Part shown: positions 46,153 to 55,441 of the stretch, in pieces
Position numbering within the stretch: the first letter of the stretch is position 1
How the letters are laid out: the number at the start of each line of letters is the position of its first letter
Source: Lachnoclostridium sp. An196
Lineage (GTDB): Bacteria > Bacillota > Clostridia > Lachnospirales > Lachnospiraceae
Reading direction: 5' to 3'
Assembly (NCBI RefSeq): GCF_002160135.1
Contig: NZ_NFJZ01000004.1
Span: 1-64,000, forward strand
Length of the DNA: 64,000 nucleotides
Notes under the pieces: model-generated
Told to the model about the DNA's origin: nothing
Seen by the model: only the letters and a program-made list of their open reading frames with translations
Database searches by the model: none
Made by a program: the position numbers and the translations under genes

Positions 46153-46821
46153 TTACTGAGTCACGATCCGGCCGTCCTCGATCCGGACGATCCGGTCGGC
46201 GAGCTGGGCAATTTCTTCGTTGTGGGTGATCATCACCATGGTCTGGGCGAATTTCCTGCCTGTGACTTTCATCAGGGACAGCACGTCCTGGCTGGTGCGG
46301 CTGTCCAGATTGCCGGTCGGTTCATCGGCCAGAAGGATGGCGGGCTTGGCAGCCAGAGCCCGGGCGATGGCTACCCGCTGCTGCTGGCCTCCGGATAGCT
46401 GGCCGGGGAGACTGCCTAATTTTTTCTCCAGTCCCAGAGCGTCGATGACCTCCTTCACATAGGCTTTATCTACTTTCCTTCCGTCCAGCTGGACAGGGAG
46501 GACAATGTTTTCATACGCCGTCAGTACCGGCACCAGGTTGTAGCTCTGGAATACAAAACCGATCTTTCTCCGGCGGAAGATAGTCAGCGCCTCGTCTTTC
46601 AGAGAAAAGATGTCCTTTCCGGCTACGGTGACTGCGCCGCCGGTGGGGCGGTCCAGGCCGCCCAGCATATGGAGCAGGGTGGATTTGCCGGAGCCGGAGG
46701 TGCCCACGATGGCCACAAATTCTCCGCCTTCCACGCTCAGATTGACCCCGTCCAGGGCCTTGACCTGCGTATCTCCGCCGCCGTAATATTTTTTCAGATT
46801 TTTAGTTTTTAAGATAGTCAT
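46153..46821 (-). CDS. ABC transporter ATP-binding protein (LolD/MacB-like)
   Basis: 222 residues. Walker [10 protein letters not shown] (about 39-47), signature [15 protein letters not shown] (about 142-156), Walker [13 protein letters not shown] (about 162-173). Runs into the permease gene as one operon. The upstream Shine-Dalgarno GGAGG sits just behind the T-run of the attenuator at 46838-46874. Confidence 0.97.
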   Translation of the reverse strand: MTILKTKNLKKYYGGGDTQVKALDGVNLSVEGGEFVAIVGTSGSGKSTLLHMLGGLDRPTGGAVTVAGKDIFSLKDEALTIFRRRKIGFVFQSYNLVPVLTAYENIVLPVQLDGRKVDKAYVKEVIDALGLEKKLGSLPGQLSGGQQQRVAIARALAAKPAILLADEPTGNLDSRTSQDVLSLMKVTGRKFAQTMVMITHNEEIAQLADRIVRIEDGRIVTQ

Positions 46822-46837
46822 AGAAATATCCCTCCAG

Positions 46838-46874
46838 AAAAAAGTCCGTACTGTCTTTTGACAATACAGACTTT
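46838..46874 (-). terminator. Attenuator between the sensor kinase and ABC genes
   Basis: On the minus strand AAAGTCTGTATTGTC, loop AAAA, GACAGTACGGACTTTTTT, then 4 bases before GGAGG of the ABC gene. Ends transcription from the two-component genes or limits read-through. Confidence 0.75.
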
Positions 46875-46927
46875 ATCATAACAATCTTTCCAGGTCCTTT
46901 CTCAAATCTGACAGAATGGAAAGAATC

Positions 46928-47860
46928 TTATTTTCGCGCTGTTTCGCCTGCGTGCTGTCCTTCCATCGGCAAATACAGGGAAAATATGCATCCCGATCCG
47001 GGACGGGACGAGACCTTGATATATCCGCCCTGTCTGGTAAGTATTTCCCGGGCGAGGTACAGACCGAGCCCTAACCCCTCCGCAGTGCGTGTTCCCCTGC
47101 CGCGGAAGAAGCGGTTAAAGATCTCTGCCTGTTCGCTCTCCGGGATGCCGGGGCCGGTATCGGATACGTCCACCCGGCAGAAAGAATCCAGCATCTGGGC
47201 GGAGATGGTCACCGTTCCTCCGGCAGGAGTATATTTGACCGCGTTGTTCACCACATTGCCCAGCGCTTCGCCGGTCCAGCGGGGATCAAAGGAGGCGTCG
47301 CCCTGAAAGGGTATCACTGTAAGAGTGATCTGTCTGGACTTTGCCGTATATTCTTCCTGATCTTTCGCGCCTTTCAGAAGGGGCTCCACCGGATTGCAGG
47401 ACGGGACGGGAGTCACGATGCCTGCTTCCAGCCGGGAGGCTTTTACCAGAGCCTGGATCAGGAAGGACAGTTTTTCCGCCTGGGCAGTAAGGGCCTGGAC
47501 TTGTTCGCGCTGTCCCGGGGTCAGATCGCTCTCGGAAAGCAGAGAGGCATACAGCAGCAGATTTGCGATGGGAGTGCGGGTCTGATGAGAGATGTCGGCA
47601 ATGAGGGTTTTTACCGCCGCCTGTTCGGCTTCTATATTTTTCCGGACAGAGGCAGAGCCCTGGAGGAACCGGGCCATCCTGCTTTCCAGAGAAGACAGCT
47701 CCGTCTCGTCGAACTGATCTTCGACAAAGTCTCCAAAGACAGTGCGGTCCAGCATCCGGTCCAGCCGCCGGAGCATACGCTGTCTGGCTGTCCGCTGCCA
47801 GATTCCAAAAGCCGTCCCGGCTAACCCCAGAAGCAGAGCGCCCCAGGCCAGGGCGGTCAT
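46928..47860 (-). CDS. Sensor histidine kinase
   Basis: 310 residues. A short N-terminal TM (LAWGALLLGLAGTAFGIW), then a HisKA-like helix with the phospho-His (DISHQTRTPIANLLLYASL), N box (GNVVNNAVKYTP) and G boxes (DTGPGIPESE, GLGLGLYLA). There is no sensory ectodomain, so it is likely an intramembrane-sensing kinase working with the ABC permease. Overlaps the response regulator by 4 bp. Confidence 0.93.
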   Translation of the reverse strand: MTALAWGALLLGLAGTAFGIWQRTARQRMLRRLDRMLDRTVFGDFVEDQFDETELSSLESRMARFLQGSASVRKNIEAEQAAVKTLIADISHQTRTPIANLLLYASLLSESDLTPGQREQVQALTAQAEKLSFLIQALVKASRLEAGIVTPVPSCNPVEPLLKGAKDQEEYTAKSRQITLTVIPFQGDASFDPRWTGEALGNVVNNAVKYTPAGGTVTISAQMLDSFCRVDVSDTGPGIPESEQAEIFNRFFRGRGTRTAEGLGLGLYLAREILTRQGGYIKVSSRPGSGCIFSLYLPMEGQHAGETARK

Positions 47861-48522
47861 CTGTCTGCCTCCCAGGTATAACCGACTCCGTATACGGTCT
47901 TAATGGGAGCGTCTCCCAGTTTGGCGCGCAGTCTTCTCACCGCCACGGACAGAGCATTTTCGTCTACAAATTCACCGCCGTCCCATATCCGTTCCAGCAG
48001 CAGATCGCGGGGGAGGATACGCCCCCGGTTTTCCACCAGCAGACGGAGCAGCCGCTGTTCGGTTTTGGACAATTCAATGGACGTTCCGTCTCTGGAAAAT
48101 TCCAGACGGGAGAAATCAAAAGCGAAACCGTTAAGCTCCAACCGGTCAGAGGACGCCGGGGCCGACCGGCGCAGCTGGGCGTTTACTCTTGCCCGGAGCA
48201 CCGCCAGAGAAAACGGCTTGGTGATATAGTCGTCCGCGCCTGCTTCCAGGCCGGTGACTTCGTCCAGTTCCAGGTCGTTGGCGGTGAGCAGGACAGTAGG
48301 CGTGCTGTCCCTGCTCTGACGCAGCGCCCGCAGCAGATCCAGTCCGCTGCCGTCAGGCAGGTTAATATCCAGTATCAATAATTCAAATTGCTGCTTTGCG
48401 AGAAGATTCTTTGCCTGCTCCAGCGCACCGCAAAGGACAACCGCACAATCTGAAGTTTCCAGGGCCATACGGACGCCCCGTCCCAGGACACAGTCATCTT
48501 CTAAAAGTAATATATGATTCAA
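47857..48522 (-). CDS. OmpR-family response regulator
   Basis: 221 residues from TTG 48522, with AAAGGAGG 8 bases upstream; the ATG-led extension has none. Receiver domain: acidic LLEDD, phospho-Asp in LLILDINLPDGSG, Lys in YITKPFS. C-terminal winged-helix DNA-binding domain (about 125-221; ENALSVAVRRLRAKL). Pairs with the following kinase and likely controls the ABC genes. Confidence 0.94.
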   Translation of the reverse strand: MNHILLLEDDCVLGRGVRMALETSDCAVVLCGALEQAKNLLAKQQFELLILDINLPDGSGLDLLRALRQSRDSTPTVLLTANDLELDEVTGLEAGADDYITKPFSLAVLRARVNAQLRRSAPASSDRLELNGFAFDFSRLEFSRDGTSIELSKTEQRLLRLLVENRGRILPRDLLLERIWDGGEFVDENALSVAVRRLRAKLGDAPIKTVYGVGYTWEADR

Positions 48523-48619
48523 GTTTGTGACCTCCTTTCTTGAATTATACAAAGACATGTGATACCTTGTAAATGATAGTTTTTATATCGGTAATACCGG
48601 GGAATATGGAGGGAATGAA

Positions 48620-49105
48620 ATGACGATAAAAGACGCGCTGATCGGCGTATTTACGGACGATCCCGTTAACTGGATAAAATGGGGAATTGTATTTGCGATT
48701 CTTATTGGAGGGTATGTTATCGCAATTCCCCTTTACGGAAAGATCTCATCTCGGCTGAGCTGGGAACGCAAGCGGGATATCGCGCGAAGCAGGGATCATA
48801 TAATTAAGGCAGCCCTGATCAGAAAGCATCCGAAAGGCGAATCGGGAAAGTACAGTTGGAACGCTGCTTACCGTTATGAATTTCAAGGCGAAGAAAAAAA
48901 ATATCACGCATATTTCAAAGAGCCGACCAGACCGCCCGTCTATTTGTATCTGTACTATTTGGACAATCCCCGCAAGCTGTTTTCGGTTGAGGAATACCAT
49001 TATGAGAACCATAAGGCGGTCCTTCTTCTGCCTGTGATTTTCCTCCCGTGGATTTTGGCGCTCATGGCTCTGTTCCTCCTGAATATTCCGCTGACAACGG
49101 TGTAA
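48620..49105 (+). CDS. Two-TM membrane protein of unknown function
   Basis: 161 residues. TM at about 20-40 (WGIVFAILIGGYVIAIPLY) and at the C-terminus (LLLPVIFLPWILALMALFLL); between them a soluble region with DUF-like YRYEFQGEEKKYHAYF. Not recognised. GGAGG precedes ATG 48620. Confidence 0.6.
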   Translation: MTIKDALIGVFTDDPVNWIKWGIVFAILIGGYVIAIPLYGKISSRLSWERKRDIARSRDHIIKAALIRKHPKGESGKYSWNAAYRYEFQGEEKKYHAYFKEPTRPPVYLYLYYLDNPRKLFSVEEYHYENHKAVLLLPVIFLPWILALMALFLLNIPLTTV

Positions 49106-49209
49106 ACTGGAATGGCATTTGAGGCGCGGCTAAGCAGGGCGGGCTTTAAGCCCGCGTCCCGAGCCACCCGTTTTACGGGTGGCGGCGACTGCGGCCTGCC
49201 TGCCGGCAT
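49106..49209. other. GC-rich hairpins downstream of the two-TM gene
   Basis: GGGCGGGCTTTAAGCCCGC and GCCACCCGTTTTACGGGTGGC form two stable stems between convergent genes. They may end both transcripts. Confidence 0.5.
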
Positions 49210-49977
49210 TTAATAAATATTCAGGATCATATAGATAAATCCTGCCGCCAGCATATCTGCCGGAAGCCCTTTGTACGCTTTCCCCATCCGCGAGAACTTC
49301 AAGGTCTGTTTGACGGACAGGAACATGAGCACAGGCACGGCGATGGAGATCAGTATGCCGGCCGCCTGCCCGAAGATGCGCACAGTGAACGGGTGAAGCA
49401 GGAAGAAAGCGGGGACGGCAGCCAGGAGGCTGCGTCCCCCGGCGCCGCTTTTTTTCAGAACGCCATTGGTAAATGCCAGCGCGAGACCTGCCGCCAGGAA
49501 TGCGAAGGCGGGTTCGGCTATGGCAGAGGACTGGAAGGAAGCCTGGAAGACTGTATTCCCAAATATGGCTCCGCCGCTGAAAAATTCACGTACGATTGCC
49601 AGCAGGATCCAGAATCCCCACGCGATGGAGGACTCCCAGAAAAGATCTCCGTACTCCGCATCCAGGTCTCCGGTGAGAGAGAAGCAGGCGCATAAAACTC
49701 CGATCACAAAGGTCAGGATCCACGTGCCTGTCTCCAGCGGAGCGCCCAGCGCTGCGAACCCGATCAAAAATACAGAGGAGCACACTGCGCCGGTTCCGAT
49801 TCCCACACAGAGCCGGAGACTCCATTCCGGAATAGACGCTTCCAGGAGATTTTTCAGGAATTCCGCGAATACAGCGGATAAAATCACTAGGATGCCGGCT
49901 GCGAAAGCCTCCTTCATTCCGGCGGAAAACAGGATGATCCCCAGGGCGAAAGCCTCTGCCGGATATTTTAATTTCAT
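49210..49977 (-). CDS. RnfA/RnfE-like membrane subunit (divergent)
   Basis: 255 residues, 6 or more TM segments. AAFREFFSGGAIFGN-like LAIVREFFSGGAIFGNTVFQ matches the RnfA/E family, but the protein is longer and diverged. It follows the RnfG-like gene by 18 bp. No second A/E subunit and no RnfB is present. Confidence 0.65.
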   Translation of the reverse strand: MKLKYPAEAFALGIILFSAGMKEAFAAGILVILSAVFAEFLKNLLEASIPEWSLRLCVGIGTGAVCSSVFLIGFAALGAPLETGTWILTFVIGVLCACFSLTGDLDAEYGDLFWESSIAWGFWILLAIVREFFSGGAIFGNTVFQASFQSSAIAEPAFAFLAAGLALAFTNGVLKKSGAGGRSLLAAVPAFFLLHPFTVRIFGQAAGILISIAVPVLMFLSVKQTLKFSRMGKAYKGLPADMLAAGFIYMILNIY

Positions 49978-49995
49978 AGTAAATCCCCCGTTTCC

Positions 49996-51360
49996 TTATT
50001 TAACTGACTGCAAGAAGTTATAAGCATCGTTGATTCCGGTGACTGCAGCGGTGGAAGATCTGGTGGCTCCGGATACGGCGTCTACCTGCGTGCCGTTCTG
50101 AGGAGCGGCTGCCTCTTCTGCGGGAGCTTCCGGCGTCTCGATGCCTGCCGCCTGATCCAGACACTGCTGCGCCAGGTTCATGAATCCGCTCACGGAGATG
50201 CTGACGCCGGATACGGCGTCGGTCTTGCCTTCTTCGTTGGGATTCAGGAAGGAAAGGGACTGATTCTCGATCAGAGCCGAGCAGAGAGCTTCCGACTGCT
50301 CTTTCCAGGTGAGCCCGTCTTCCGTCATGGTATATTCACCGTTTTCAGAGAGAACGCTTTTGCTGGTGCCGTCTTCCATTACGGCGTCCCAGGTCACAGC
50401 AGTGACAGCGCCGTTTTCCACCGTGATGGACACTTGATCCGTATAACCGTTGGAATCCGGCTGGCCGGAAGCGGTGTAGGTTCCATCGGAGAGAGGAAGC
50501 GCCTCTTCCTGCGGTTCGATGCCCGCTGCCTGCTCCAGACACTGCTGCGCCAGGTTCATGAATCCGCTCACGGAGATGCTGACGCCGGATACGGCATCGG
50601 TCTTGCCTTCTTCATTGGGATTCAGGAAGGAGAGGGACTGATTCTCGATCAGAGCCGAACAGAGAGCTTCCGACTGCTCTTTCCAGGTGAGCCCGTCTTC
50701 CGTCATGGTATATTCACCGTTTTCAGAGAGGACGCTTTTGCTGGTGCCGTCTTCCATTACGGCGTCCCAGGTTACAGCGGTAATCGCACCATTTTCCACC
50801 GTGATGGACACCTGATCTGTATAACCGTTGGAATCCGGCTGACCGGAAGCGATGTATGTGCCGTCTGAAAGAGCGGCGCCTTCCAGCGTTTCCAGGGATT
50901 CCTGCGAAGCAGCTCCTTCGGTTTCGGATGCTGCTTTTTCTGCGGAGCCTGCGTCATCCAGCGTCATGCCCGGCAGATAAACCGGCGCGGCGACGCCTTT
51001 GAATTGATCCAGAAATTCCGGCTCTGCAATCCTGGATCCCAGGCTTTCGGTTTCATTCTGTTCCAGTACTTCTACGGAAGAGATCGTGGAAGCGTCCGAT
51101 TCGAATGCGACGCGCAGAACGATGTCGGAAGCATATCCGCTTTCGCGGACGGTTACTTCGTATCCGCTTTCTGTGCGGACGGCTTTTTCTACGGTTTCGG
51201 AGCCGCTTACGTCATATTCTTCCAGGGCGGCGGCAGTTTCCCCGGTGCCGGCGCTGCCTGCAATGTCTGTGGACAGCGCGCGGGAGCCGGCGATGACTCC
51301 GAATGAGAGCGCGGTCACCACGACCAGCGCAAGGATTCCTTTCACTTCTTTATTCTTCAT
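49996..51360 (-). CDS. rnfG: RnfG-like flavoprotein with tandem duplicated FMN-binding repeats
   Basis: 454 residues, exported by an N-terminal TM (KGILALVVVTALSFGVIAGS). After an RnfG-like N-terminal region (about 40-120; LGSRIAEPEFLDQFKG) come two nearly identical repeats of about 126 residues (DGTYIASGQPDSNGYTDQVS and DGTYTASGQPDSNGYTDQVS), each ending TDAVSGVSISVSG. A last motif VDAVSGATRSSTAAVTG resembles the RnfG flavinylation site D-x-x-[ST]-G-A-T-x-[ST]. Up to three covalent FMN sites are possible. The likely modifier is the ApbE at 42323. Confidence 0.82.
   Translation of the reverse strand: MKNKEVKGILALVVVTALSFGVIAGSRALSTDIAGSAGTGETAAALEEYDVSGSETVEKAVRTESGYEVTVRESGYASDIVLRVAFESDASTISSVEVLEQNETESLGSRIAEPEFLDQFKGVAAPVYLPGMTLDDAGSAEKAASETEGAASQESLETLEGAALSDGTYIASGQPDSNGYTDQVSITVENGAITAVTWDAVMEDGTSKSVLSENGEYTMTEDGLTWKEQSEALCSALIENQSLSFLNPNEEGKTDAVSGVSISVSGFMNLAQQCLEQAAGIEPQEEALPLSDGTYTASGQPDSNGYTDQVSITVENGAVTAVTWDAVMEDGTSKSVLSENGEYTMTEDGLTWKEQSEALCSALIENQSLSFLNPNEEGKTDAVSGVSISVSGFMNLAQQCLDQAAGIETPEAPAEEAAAPQNGTQVDAVSGATRSSTAAVTGINDAYNFLQSVK
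50158..50870 (-). repeat. 378-bp tandem repeat inside the RnfG-like gene
   Basis: Two copies lie head to tail, period 378 bp (126 codons), aligned by the shared CAGACACTGCTG at 50158 and 50536. They differ by few bases, so the duplication is recent. Confidence 0.85.
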
Positions 51361-51372
51361 AATATTCCTCCC

Positions 51373-52314
51373 TTAGGCTTTCTTGGTTCCATATACATGT
51401 TTTTTCTGGAACAGGGACAACGCGCCTGCCAGACAGTTGGCGGTCAGGATGCCGAAGCAGATCCCTTCCGGATAGATGCTGAAGATACGGATTGCCGCGG
51501 TGATGATCCCGGCGGTGACCGCATAGAGGATCCGTCCCCTTCTGGTGACGAAGACATAGTCCGTCAGCATGTAGCATGCGCCGATGATCAGTCCTCCTCC
51601 AAACAGGTTCAGAAGGATGTCGCCGGTGAATAATCCCGCCGGCCCGAAAACAAAAGTCAGGACAAGGACCGTGGCGATATAGCTCAGCGCCGCTTCCGCG
51701 TTGACAATGCCCATGTAACACATATAGGCAAATCCTACCAGGAGCAGGAGTTTGCTGGTTTCTCCCAGCGCCCCGGGGGTCTCGCCCAGAAACATCTGCA
51801 GGTAGCTGTATCCGGCTTCGCCGCCGGTCTTCACGGCGCCCAGAACTGTGGCGGAAGAGACGGCGTCGGCGTTCAGCGTCCGGGGAACGACGTACTGCAT
51901 GACGGTTCCCGGCCACACGACCATCGTAAGAAGGCGTCCCATAAGGGCAGGGTTGACGAAATTGCTTCCAATGCCGCCGAACATCTGCTTTACAAATAAA
52001 ATGCTGAAGACCGCAGTGACGATCACGATCCAAGTGGGTACCGTCACCGGCATATTAAATGCCAGCAGCATTCCGGTGACGACTGCGCTGAAATCTCCGG
52101 CGGTCACCTGTTTTTTTGTGAGCTTCTGCCATAAATATTCGGTGAGCACACACACCGCTACGGAAAGCCCCGTCAGATACAGGGCGCGGATCCCGAAGAA
52201 ATAGACGGCGCCCAAAAGAGCAGGAATCAGAGAGATCGATACATGGAGCATGACATTTCTCGTGGTCCGTTCTGTCCGCAGGTGCGGTCCCTGGATGGTT
52301 TTGGTCTGGTTCAT
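51373..52314 (-). CDS. rnfD: RnfD-like membrane subunit
   Basis: 313 residues from ATG 52314, which overlaps the rnfC stop (ATGA); the longer frame into rnfC is a shadow. Nine-TM NQR2/RnfD family: GLSVAVCVLTEYLW, GMLLAFNMPVTVPTW, and the quinone/flavin site region VVPRTLNADAVSSATVLGAVKTGG with the covalent-FMN-type SSATVL (D-A-x-S-S-A-T). GADY-like YMLTDYVFVTRRGR is present. Confidence 0.9.
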   Translation of the reverse strand: MNQTKTIQGPHLRTERTTRNVMLHVSISLIPALLGAVYFFGIRALYLTGLSVAVCVLTEYLWQKLTKKQVTAGDFSAVVTGMLLAFNMPVTVPTWIVIVTAVFSILFVKQMFGGIGSNFVNPALMGRLLTMVVWPGTVMQYVVPRTLNADAVSSATVLGAVKTGGEAGYSYLQMFLGETPGALGETSKLLLLVGFAYMCYMGIVNAEAALSYIATVLVLTFVFGPAGLFTGDILLNLFGGGLIIGACYMLTDYVFVTRRGRILYAVTAGIITAAIRIFSIYPEGICFGILTANCLAGALSLFQKKHVYGTKKA

Positions 52315-53690
52315 GCCTTTTTCACCGCCCTTTCTCTCATTCTCTGTTTTACCATATCTCTTGCCATGCGCGTCCGGACGGTCAGTTCCCGTTTCGCGGG
52401 ACAGATATACGAACAGCAGCCGCAGGCGATACATTCGCTGGCAAACAGTTTTTCACATAAATCATAGTCTTCCTCCAAAAATGCGAAGTCGATCTGGTAC
52501 GGAACCAGACCCGCAGGACACACATTTTCGCATCCGCCGCACCGGATACAAGGCTGCTCTTCATAGGCAGAATCCGGAAGAACAAGGATGCCGGAGGTGT
52601 TTTTGGTGACATAGAAGAGTTCTTCTTCCCCCTTCCAGTCGGAGGCCACGCAGGGACCGGTCATAGGGCCGCCTGCGATGACGCGGTTCTTTTCCACAGT
52701 TACGCCGCCGGCAAGCTGCACCAGTTCTCTGGCGGAAGTGCCGATGGGAACCAGATAGTTGCCCGGGTGCTTTACGCTTCCGGTGACGGTGACGATCCGG
52801 CGGATCAGCGGCATCTGTCCCAGGATCACGTCGGCTGCCGCGCGGGCCGTTCCCACGTTGGAGACGATCACTCCCACATCTGCGGGAAGGCCGCCCATAG
52901 GCACTTCGCGGGAGAGTACCGCCTGGATGAGCTGGCGCTCACCGCCCTGGGGATATTTCGTGGGAAGCATCTTGACTTCCACATGCTCACCGGCATCCAG
53001 CGCGCCGGATTCTCCGGCCTGTTTCAGGATGTTCCACAAATGCTCCGCGGCCCGGGGCTTGTTGTCTTCCAGACAGATATATGCTTTCTGTGCGCCGGAA
53101 CCTTTCAGGAGCAGACGCACTCCGTTGATCAGCGCATATCCGTTCTCCAGCATCAGACGGTAATCACAAGTCAGAAACGGTTCGCATTCGGCCCCGTTGA
53201 TCAACAGGGCGTCGATGGGTTTGTCCGTCTCGTATTTTTTGTGGGTGGGGAATCCGGCTCCGCCCATGCCGGTAAGGCCTCCGTCCCGGAGCCCTTTCAA
53301 TATCTCTTCCCTGGAAATGTCGCGGATGTTTACAGGTTCATGGCAATATGCCGCGTCCGGTTCCGTGTGTTCTTCCTCCCGCCGTATGACGCATGACAGG
53401 ATATTCCGGCCCTGGTTTGCGACTTCTTTCACTTCCAGGACGGTTCCGGTCACGCTGGCGTGAAGAGGAGCAGCCATGAATGCGTCAGGTTCGCCGATGA
53501 GCTGTCCTTCTTTTACGGAATCTCCGGGATTTACCAATATCCGGCATTTCCCTCCGAAGGACTGTTCGGACAGGATCGTGACTGTCTCCGGCCAATACGG
53601 CTGTATGGCGGCCTCCATGGACAGTTCCTTGTCAGATCCGTCCGTGGGATGGATGCCGCCGGGAAATACAGGTTTTTGTTTTATCTGCAT
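52311..53690 (-). CDS. rnfC: RnfC-like electron-transport subunit
   Basis: 459 residues. N-terminal HLSWP-like region (GGIHPTDGSDKELS), NADH/FMN-binding part (GLTGMGGAGFPTHKKY) and two 4Fe-4S motifs, CIRCGGCENVCP near residue 375 and CIACGCCSYICP near 415. First of the Rnf-like operon, 165 bp after the Rrf2 regulator. No signal peptide. Confidence 0.93.
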   Translation of the reverse strand: MQIKQKPVFPGGIHPTDGSDKELSMEAAIQPYWPETVTILSEQSFGGKCRILVNPGDSVKEGQLIGEPDAFMAAPLHASVTGTVLEVKEVANQGRNILSCVIRREEEHTEPDAAYCHEPVNIRDISREEILKGLRDGGLTGMGGAGFPTHKKYETDKPIDALLINGAECEPFLTCDYRLMLENGYALINGVRLLLKGSGAQKAYICLEDNKPRAAEHLWNILKQAGESGALDAGEHVEVKMLPTKYPQGGERQLIQAVLSREVPMGGLPADVGVIVSNVGTARAAADVILGQMPLIRRIVTVTGSVKHPGNYLVPIGTSARELVQLAGGVTVEKNRVIAGGPMTGPCVASDWKGEEELFYVTKNTSGILVLPDSAYEEQPCIRCGGCENVCPAGLVPYQIDFAFLEEDYDLCEKLFASECIACGCCSYICPAKRELTVRTRMARDMVKQRMRERAVKKA

Positions 53691-53721
53691 ATCCTGTTTC
53701 TCCTTTTGTTTTGTGTAATAA

Positions 53722-53740
53722 GGCGGAAGGTACTTCCGCC
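53722..53740. promoter_or_regulatory. Palindrome between Rrf2 gene and rnfC
   Basis: GGCGGAAG, GTA, CTTCCGCC. A perfect 8-bp-arm palindrome 32-50 bp upstream of the rnfC start; an Rrf2 operator or an RNA hairpin. Confidence 0.4.
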
Positions 53741-53854
53741 GGTGTGGGGCGCCCCGCAGAAGCGCCGGGGCAAAGATTGTTAAAAAAATATCACACGTAT
53801 TTTACCATACTATCTATAGGATTGACAAGACTGTATAGGAAAAATCAAGGGATA

Positions 53855-54283
53855 TCATTTTCCGGAAATTTTTTCCTGATAACGGTCCAGGATGTCCTGG
53901 AGCGTGATATGCCGCATTTCTTCTTCTGCGGTTTTCTGGATCTGGTCAAAGTAGTCCTGAAGCGACAGCTGGATATGGACGCCCACTCCGCATTCCGGAT
54001 TTGTATGGGTGTCCAGATGGAGAAGAGGTTTGTCGCCTTCGACTGCTTTATAGACGTCCAGAAGGGTAGTAGAAGAAGGTTCCTTCGCCAGCGACGGCCA
54101 GGGATGTCCTTTTATGCTGGATAAAAGCCCGGCTTTGCGGAGCGCGGACATGAGCTGGCGTACGCATCCGGGGTTGGTGTGCATGCTCTTCGCGATACTG
54201 TCGCTGGACAGGGAACCGGTAGAATTTAACTGGATAAAAGCCAGGATATGGACGGCGTCGCTGACTTTCGTGGAATATTTCAT
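53855..54283 (-). CDS. Rrf2-family transcriptional regulator
   Basis: 142 residues. Winged helix (SDSIAKSMHTNPGCVRQLMSALRKAGLL, about 27-54; KSMHTNPGCVRQL is diagnostic) and a C-terminal helix. The three-Cys iron-sulfur motif of IscR is not present, so it is of the YwnA/YwgB type. Upstream of the Rnf-like genes on the same strand, so it is the candidate local regulator. Confidence 0.88.
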   Translation of the reverse strand: MKYSTKVSDAVHILAFIQLNSTGSLSSDSIAKSMHTNPGCVRQLMSALRKAGLLSSIKGHPWPSLAKEPSSTTLLDVYKAVEGDKPLLHLDTHTNPECGVGVHIQLSLQDYFDQIQKTAEEEMRHITLQDILDRYQEKISGK

Positions 54284-54390
54284 GGCTGTTTCCTCCTTGG
54301 ATGGTTACTATTCACAGCTCGCTCCACCTGCATGCGCACTCGCCGCCTGTGAATGGCAACCTTTGATGTTAATTTTATTATAACAACATA

Positions 54391-54419
54391 TTGACAAGCG
54401 TGCAACCGGATGTTAAATT
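54391..54419 (+). promoter_or_regulatory. Promoter of the sirtuin-like gene
   Basis: TTGACA 54391-54396, 17 bp, TAAATT 54414-54419 (TTAAAT at 16 bp is an alternative). Confidence 0.6.
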
Positions 54420-54469
54420 AGTGGTGTTAAAATAATATTTACAACAAATGTGAACAGGAGTGGTAAATC

Positions 54470-55441
54470 GTGACTTTTTATGAAAATCTTGTCATGCAGA
54501 CACAGATGAATTATTCCAGATATTACGGACTGTATGCGGAAGGGAAAACGCCGTACTCATTATCGGAGAAAACGGCGCTTCCGTATGAAGAACAGATCGG
54601 GCGGCTGGCAGATGAGATAAAAGAGGCAGAGTGTATCCTGGTAGGTGGCGCTTCGGGCCTGTCCGCGGCAGGCGGCGGCGACTTTTATTATGAGGATAAT
54701 GCCTCTTATCGGAAATATTTTGGAAAATACGCGGAGAAATATCATTTTAAGGGAGCCTTTGACGGTATGATGCGTCAGTGGGACAGCCGGGAGGAGTTCT
54801 GGGGTTATCTTGCTACTTTCCTTCACACCACCCAGACTGCCGGGCTCCGGGAACCCTACAAGGATCTGGACCGCCTTTTGCAGGGAAAAGACTTTTTTGT
54901 CATCACTACCAATCAGGACACGCAGTTTGTAAAGATCTATCCGGAGACTCAGGTGGCGCAGATCCAGGGCGACCACCGGTTTTTCCAGTGTGCCGGCTGC
55001 TGTACCGACGATACCTGGGACGCGGTAAAACCGGTGGAAGAGATGGTAAAGGCCATGGGAGAAGGGACTTCCGTGCCTTTGGAACTGATTCCCCGGTGTC
55101 CTCACTGCGGAGGAGAAGCGTTCCCATGGGTGCGGGGATACGGGAATTTCCTCCAGGGGAAAAAGTACGAGGAACAGTATGAAAAGGTGTCCCGCTATGT
55201 GCTGGAGCATAAGGACCGGAAAATATTGTTTCTGGAATTGGGCGTCGGGCGGCTGACTCCCATGTTCATCCAGGAGCCTTTCTGGAACCTGACCTTGAGT
55301 TTCCCGAATGCCCGGTATATTGCAGTGAATAACCAATATAATTTTCTGCCGAAAGAAATAGAAGACAAAGGAATGGTCATTGTGGGCGATATCGCCGGGG
55401 TGCTGAAGGATGCCGTGGAAAGAATGGGGAAAGAGATATGA
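54470..55441 (+). CDS. SirTM-like sirtuin (Sir2 family)
   Basis: 323 residues from GTG 54470 with CAGGAGTGG before it. NAD-binding GGASGLSAAGGGDF (about 57-70), TTNQDTQF (the TQN-D equivalent near 138), and zinc Cys pairs CAGCC and CPHCGG. At the place of the catalytic His (usual HG) it reads QIQGDHRFF, a Gln. That substitution is a mark of SirTM-class mono-ADP-ribosyltransferases rather than deacetylases. No macrodomain, GcvH-L or lipoate ligase is adjacent. Overlaps the DUF3786 gene by 4 bp. Confidence 0.82.
   Translation: MTFYENLVMQTQMNYSRYYGLYAEGKTPYSLSEKTALPYEEQIGRLADEIKEAECILVGGASGLSAAGGGDFYYEDNASYRKYFGKYAEKYHFKGAFDGMMRQWDSREEFWGYLATFLHTTQTAGLREPYKDLDRLLQGKDFFVITTNQDTQFVKIYPETQVAQIQGDHRFFQCAGCCTDDTWDAVKPVEEMVKAMGEGTSVPLELIPRCPHCGGEAFPWVRGYGNFLQGKKYEEQYEKVSRYVLEHKDRKILFLELGVGRLTPMFIQEPFWNLTLSFPNARYIAVNNQYNFLPKEIEDKGMVIVGDIAGVLKDAVERMGKEI

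Noticed and set aside
49106-49209. Possible small RNA from the GC-rich hairpins
   Set aside because: Two simple stems between convergent genes are better explained as terminators.
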